NCBI RefSeq assembly: GCF_000332315.1
Contig: NZ_KB235933.1
Location: forward strand, 404,920-463,912
Source: Prochlorothrix hollandica PCC 9006 = CALU 1027
GTDB lineage: Bacteria > Cyanobacteriota > Cyanobacteriia > Prochlorotrichales > Prochlorotrichaceae
Direction: 5' to 3'
DNA length: 58,993 bases
Position 1 is the stretch's first letter; each line of letters begins with the position of its first letter. Both the position numbers and the translations under genes were made by a program. Below are positions 56,682 to 58,993 of the stretch, one piece after another. The notes under the pieces are model-generated. The model was not told where the DNA came from. It ran no database searches and was given only the letters and a program-made list of their open reading frames with translations.

Positions 56682-57794
56682 TTAATCCCCCAGGCAGATG
56701 CCCAGACCCCGTGCCGTTTTGACGAGGGGACCCTGAAGATCCACCGTGGCATAGGTTTGGATCGCTTCGGCAATGGGGACGCTGAGGACTTGGCGTTGTT
56801 GCCAGGTCACCATGTGGTCGTACTTGCCCTGGGCAATGAGATCCACTGCCGCCACCCCAAAGGCTGAACCGATGAGGCGATCGAGGGGAGAGGGAGTCCC
56901 CCCCCGCTGGGTATGGCCCAGCACGGTCACCCGGGTTTCTGCCCCCAATTGGCCACAGAGGCGCTCCGAGAGGTATTGACCAATGCCACTGAGGCGACAC
57001 TGTCCTAGGCTATCGGTGATGGTGATTGGTTCCCCCTGTTCCGTGCGCACTGCTTCCGCCACCACAACCAAGGAGTAATTTTTACCTTGATCCTGGTTTT
57101 CCTTAATTTTGCGGCCAATGCTCTCTAAGGTATAGGGGATTTCCGGTATGAGAATCACATCGGCCCCGCCGGCAATGCCCGCACTGATGGCGATGTGGCC
57201 GGCATCCCGTCCCATCACTTCCACAATCATGATGCGACTGTGGCTGGCGGCGGTGAAATGGAGGCGATCGAGGGCTTCCGTGGCAATGTTGACGGCGGTG
57301 TCAAAGCCAATGGATCGCTCGGTGGCCCCCACATCGTTGTCGATGGTTTTGGGGATGCCCACCAGGTTCCAGCCCCCCTGCTGGGCCAGTTTGCGCAGGA
57401 TGGCCAAGCTGCCATCCCCCCCCACCCCAATCAGGGCAGAGAGGCCGAGCTGATGATAGCCTTCAATGATCTCTGGGGATCGATCGAGCAAACTACCATC
57501 GGCCATGGGAAAGGCGAAGGGGTTGCCTTTGTTGGTGGTGCCGAGGATGGTGCCTCCCCGTGTCAAAATGCCATCGACGCGATCGAAACTGAGGGGAATG
57601 GCCCGGGGGGTCCGGGATAGCAAACCGTGGGTGGCTTCCTGGATTCCCAGCACCTCCCACCCTAAGCTGCTGGCTCGGTGGGTTACTGCCCTGATGACGG
57701 CGTTGAGTCCCGCACAGTCTCCCCCACTGGTTAAAACGCCGATGCGCCGTTTTTCGCCCATAACTGATGACCCATTGGTAAATGTGATCTCCAA
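56682..57794 (-). CDS. pfkA: 6-phosphofructokinase
   Basis: Up to 370 residues; the ATG at 57761 (MGEKRRIGVLTSGGDCAGLN) is the more usual start. The enzyme phosphorylates fructose-6-phosphate in glycolysis. GGDGS carries the Gly that favours ATP over PPi. PKTIDNDVGATERSIGFDTA has Lys in place of the Gly of bacterial PGTIDND, as in group III enzymes, and MGRDAGHIA and GHTQRGGTPSPLDR follow. The residue mix makes donor choice uncertain, but ATP is likeliest. Its stop is 66 bases upstream of the pentapeptide gene on the same strand. Confidence 0.94.
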   Translation of the reverse strand: MEITFTNGSSVMGEKRRIGVLTSGGDCAGLNAVIRAVTHRASSLGWEVLGIQEATHGLLSRTPRAIPLSFDRVDGILTRGGTILGTTNKGNPFAFPMADGSLLDRSPEIIEGYHQLGLSALIGVGGDGSLAILRKLAQQGGWNLVGIPKTIDNDVGATERSIGFDTAVNIATEALDRLHFTAASHSRIMIVEVMGRDAGHIAISAGIAGGADVILIPEIPYTLESIGRKIKENQDQGKNYSLVVVAEAVRTEQGEPITITDSLGQCRLSGIGQYLSERLCGQLGAETRVTVLGHTQRGGTPSPLDRLIGSAFGVAAVDLIAQGKYDHMVTWQQRQVLSVPIAEAIQTYATVDLQGPLVKTARGLGICLGD

Positions 57795-57912
57795 CGTTCA
57801 GACAACCTAACGTTCAGAAAAACCAATGAGTACCATAACGGTCGTTGTTGCGTCCTGTGTACTTTAGTTGGGAAGCTTTAAGGTTTATCGTCGTGGGTTT
57901 ACTGGCTGAGTT

Positions 57913-58308
57913 CTATAGGTGGTTTAAATACTGGAGCAAATCCGCCATCTCTTGGGGGCTGGGTTGAAATTGGGGCATGGGGGGGGTGGCGCCACTGACC
58001 ACCTGTTGAATTAAGGCAAACTGGGACTTGCGTTCCGATACGCCCCAGAGTTTCGGTCCCACGAGGCCACTGGCATCGGCTCGGTGACAGCCTGCACAGT
58101 TGTTCATAAAAATCGCTTCACCCCGATCGGCATCCCCCGGTATAGCCATCACCGATTGGACATAGGGATCCTGCATCTCACGATAACGGTTCCCCAGCCA
58201 CACCAGGCTAAAAATAGCCACAATGACGAGAATTAACAGTAAAAATTGTTGCCACAGATTCTCTAAATCTGCGTTGGGGTAGGGTTTATCCACAGCGCTA
58301 GATACCAT
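57913..58308 (-). CDS. cytM: cytochrome cM, membrane-anchored class I cytochrome c
   Basis: The 131-residue product has one N-terminal membrane helix (FLLLILVIVAIFSLVWLG), probably an uncleaved anchor, and a small c-type haem domain with CAGCH. The likely axial Met is in TPPMPQFQPS, and the protein ends with MADLLQYLNHL. The architecture and the GPKLWGV segment match CytM of cyanobacteria, a low-abundance cytochrome implicated in regulating respiration and photosynthesis under mixotrophic or stress conditions. It stands alone on its strand. Confidence 0.88.
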   Translation of the reverse strand: MVSSAVDKPYPNADLENLWQQFLLLILVIVAIFSLVWLGNRYREMQDPYVQSVMAIPGDADRGEAIFMNNCAGCHRADASGLVGPKLWGVSERKSQFALIQQVVSGATPPMPQFQPSPQEMADLLQYLNHL

Positions 58309-58826
58309 AGACAGGGACGGCAGCGGCGTTGAAGCGCTTTCTAATTTATATTACATAACTTTACGTTGAGACTTGATACCTTCCTTAACGATCTCCAAAG
58401 ATCCCGACGTTTCCCCTATGGCAAGGGCCGCGACCCAGGATAGGGTCAGTGAAGACAAAACTGATCAGGGCATTGTCTCCGGTCTGCCCGCTTGTTGACT
58501 GATGTTGGTCTGTTCGCTGGTCTGTTCGCTGGTCTGTTCGCTGGTCTCTATCTGCTTGTTTATGCTTCCCAGTCTATGCTTATGCGCTTAGGTGGGGACT
58601 AGGCCACCCTGGGGGAATTGTCTCTATTCCTCCCATCAGTAGGGAGGCAGAATCAAATGTAGGATGGGTTAGCGATCGCGGAACCCCTGGGGGCGTTGGG
58701 TTTCGTGCCTCAATTCAACCTGCTACAGCAGCCCTAGCGGCGAAGCCGCCCAACCCAATTAATCGAGGTGCCCCCCCTAACTTATCCACCTAACTTATCC
58801 ACCTAACCTATCCACCTAACTTATAT
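58309..58826. repeat. intergenic region with two tandem arrays and a MITE fragment
   Basis: GGTCTGTTCGCT repeats three to four times at 58504-58548. CTAACTTATCCAC repeats three times at 58777-58815 with a partial fourth cut by the IS at 58827. A fragment of MITE-like family 2 (GGCGAAGCCGCC, AATTAATCGAGGTGCC) lies at 58738-58773. No gene is seen. Confidence 0.8.
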
Positions 58827-58993
58827 CCCACATTCAGCAGGTTGTTCAAAGGGATAAAATGTTTAAGAATTTCACAAACAAAAGGGGTTAAGAGATGAAC
58901 TTAAAAGAACAAGAGATCGATGTCAAAGACATTGACCATTTAGGAATAATAGCAGGAATCATGGACGAAATGGATTTGGTTGGCTTAATCGAC
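58827..58993 (+). mobile_element. second IS1634-family copy, cut by the window edge
   Basis: From CCCACATTCAGCAGG onward the sequence is identical to 43203-43369, including the leader and the transposase start. It has inserted into a 13-bp tandem array. Confidence 0.93.
58895..58993 (+). CDS. IS1634-family transposase, N-terminal part only
   Basis: The first 33 codons from the ATG at 58895 are identical to those of the transposase at 43271. The remainder lies beyond the window, so intactness is unknown. Confidence 0.92.
   Translation, partial: MNLKEQEIDVKDIDHLGIIAGIMDEMDLVGLID

Overview
The window is cyanobacterial chromosome. It carries psaI and psaL of photosystem I, a membrane-anchored CytM-type cytochrome c, a SelD fused to an FAD/NAD oxidoreductase, families seen mainly in cyanobacteria (DUF2555, DUF3155, HAS-barrel type), many GCGATCGC (HIP1) octamers, and an unusually heavy load of short tandem and dispersed repeats. 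Base composition is moderately GC-rich outside the accessory block. The repeat load resembles filamentous or Prochlorothrix-like cyanobacteria; that is an inference, as no rRNA or tRNA was found.

Layout. 1-6000: a 5'-truncated histidine kinase, a large receiver-GAF-PAS-PAS-kinase protein overlapping it, and a coiled-coil protein with a formylglycine-generating-enzyme (FGE) fold whose last codons look like the variable repeat of a diversity-generating retroelement. 6001-16941 is an AT-rich accessory/defence block poor in HIP1: a Uma2-type nuclease, a two-gene ABC-ATPase plus TOPRIM (DUF3226) module between 86-bp direct repeats, then an operon of an unknown coiled-coil protein, two BrxC/BrxD-type ATPases and an Lhr-like helicase. 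An ISL3 element has jumped in exactly behind the start codon of the first ATPase. A RelBE-type toxin-antitoxin pair and the tail of a Phd/VapB-like antitoxin close the block. A 63-bp copy of the 3' end of the next chromosomal gene (16942-18447) lies at 9180-9242, so the block 9243-16934 is bounded like an island integrated at a gene 3' end.

16942-58993 is mostly ordinary core genome: glmU, a selD fusion, an NDP-sugar pyrophosphorylase, scpA, coaBC, a prohibitin-like protein, an orphan FecE-like ATPase, an HD-like protein, moaA, ureD, a histidine kinase, hemL, a thylakoid thioredoxin-fold protein, a CIRCE-controlled groEL, a DUF1537 kinase, psaI-psaL, a LysR regulator, a pentapeptide-membrane protein, pfkA and cytM. 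Between these genes lie a complete IS1634-family element (43203-45105), the start of a second copy at the right edge, two IS200/IS605-derived non-autonomous elements, three small MITE-like families with terminal inverted repeats, a large hairpin-rich dispersed repeat, and about a dozen tandem arrays of 10-16 bp units, each locus with its own unit.

Most promising for new biology are the four-gene ATPase/helicase operon (related to Shango/BREX-type modules but with two paralogous ATPases and an unrecognised first gene), the AAA-TOPRIM pair, the island boundary repeats, and the putative hypervariable FGE-fold protein.
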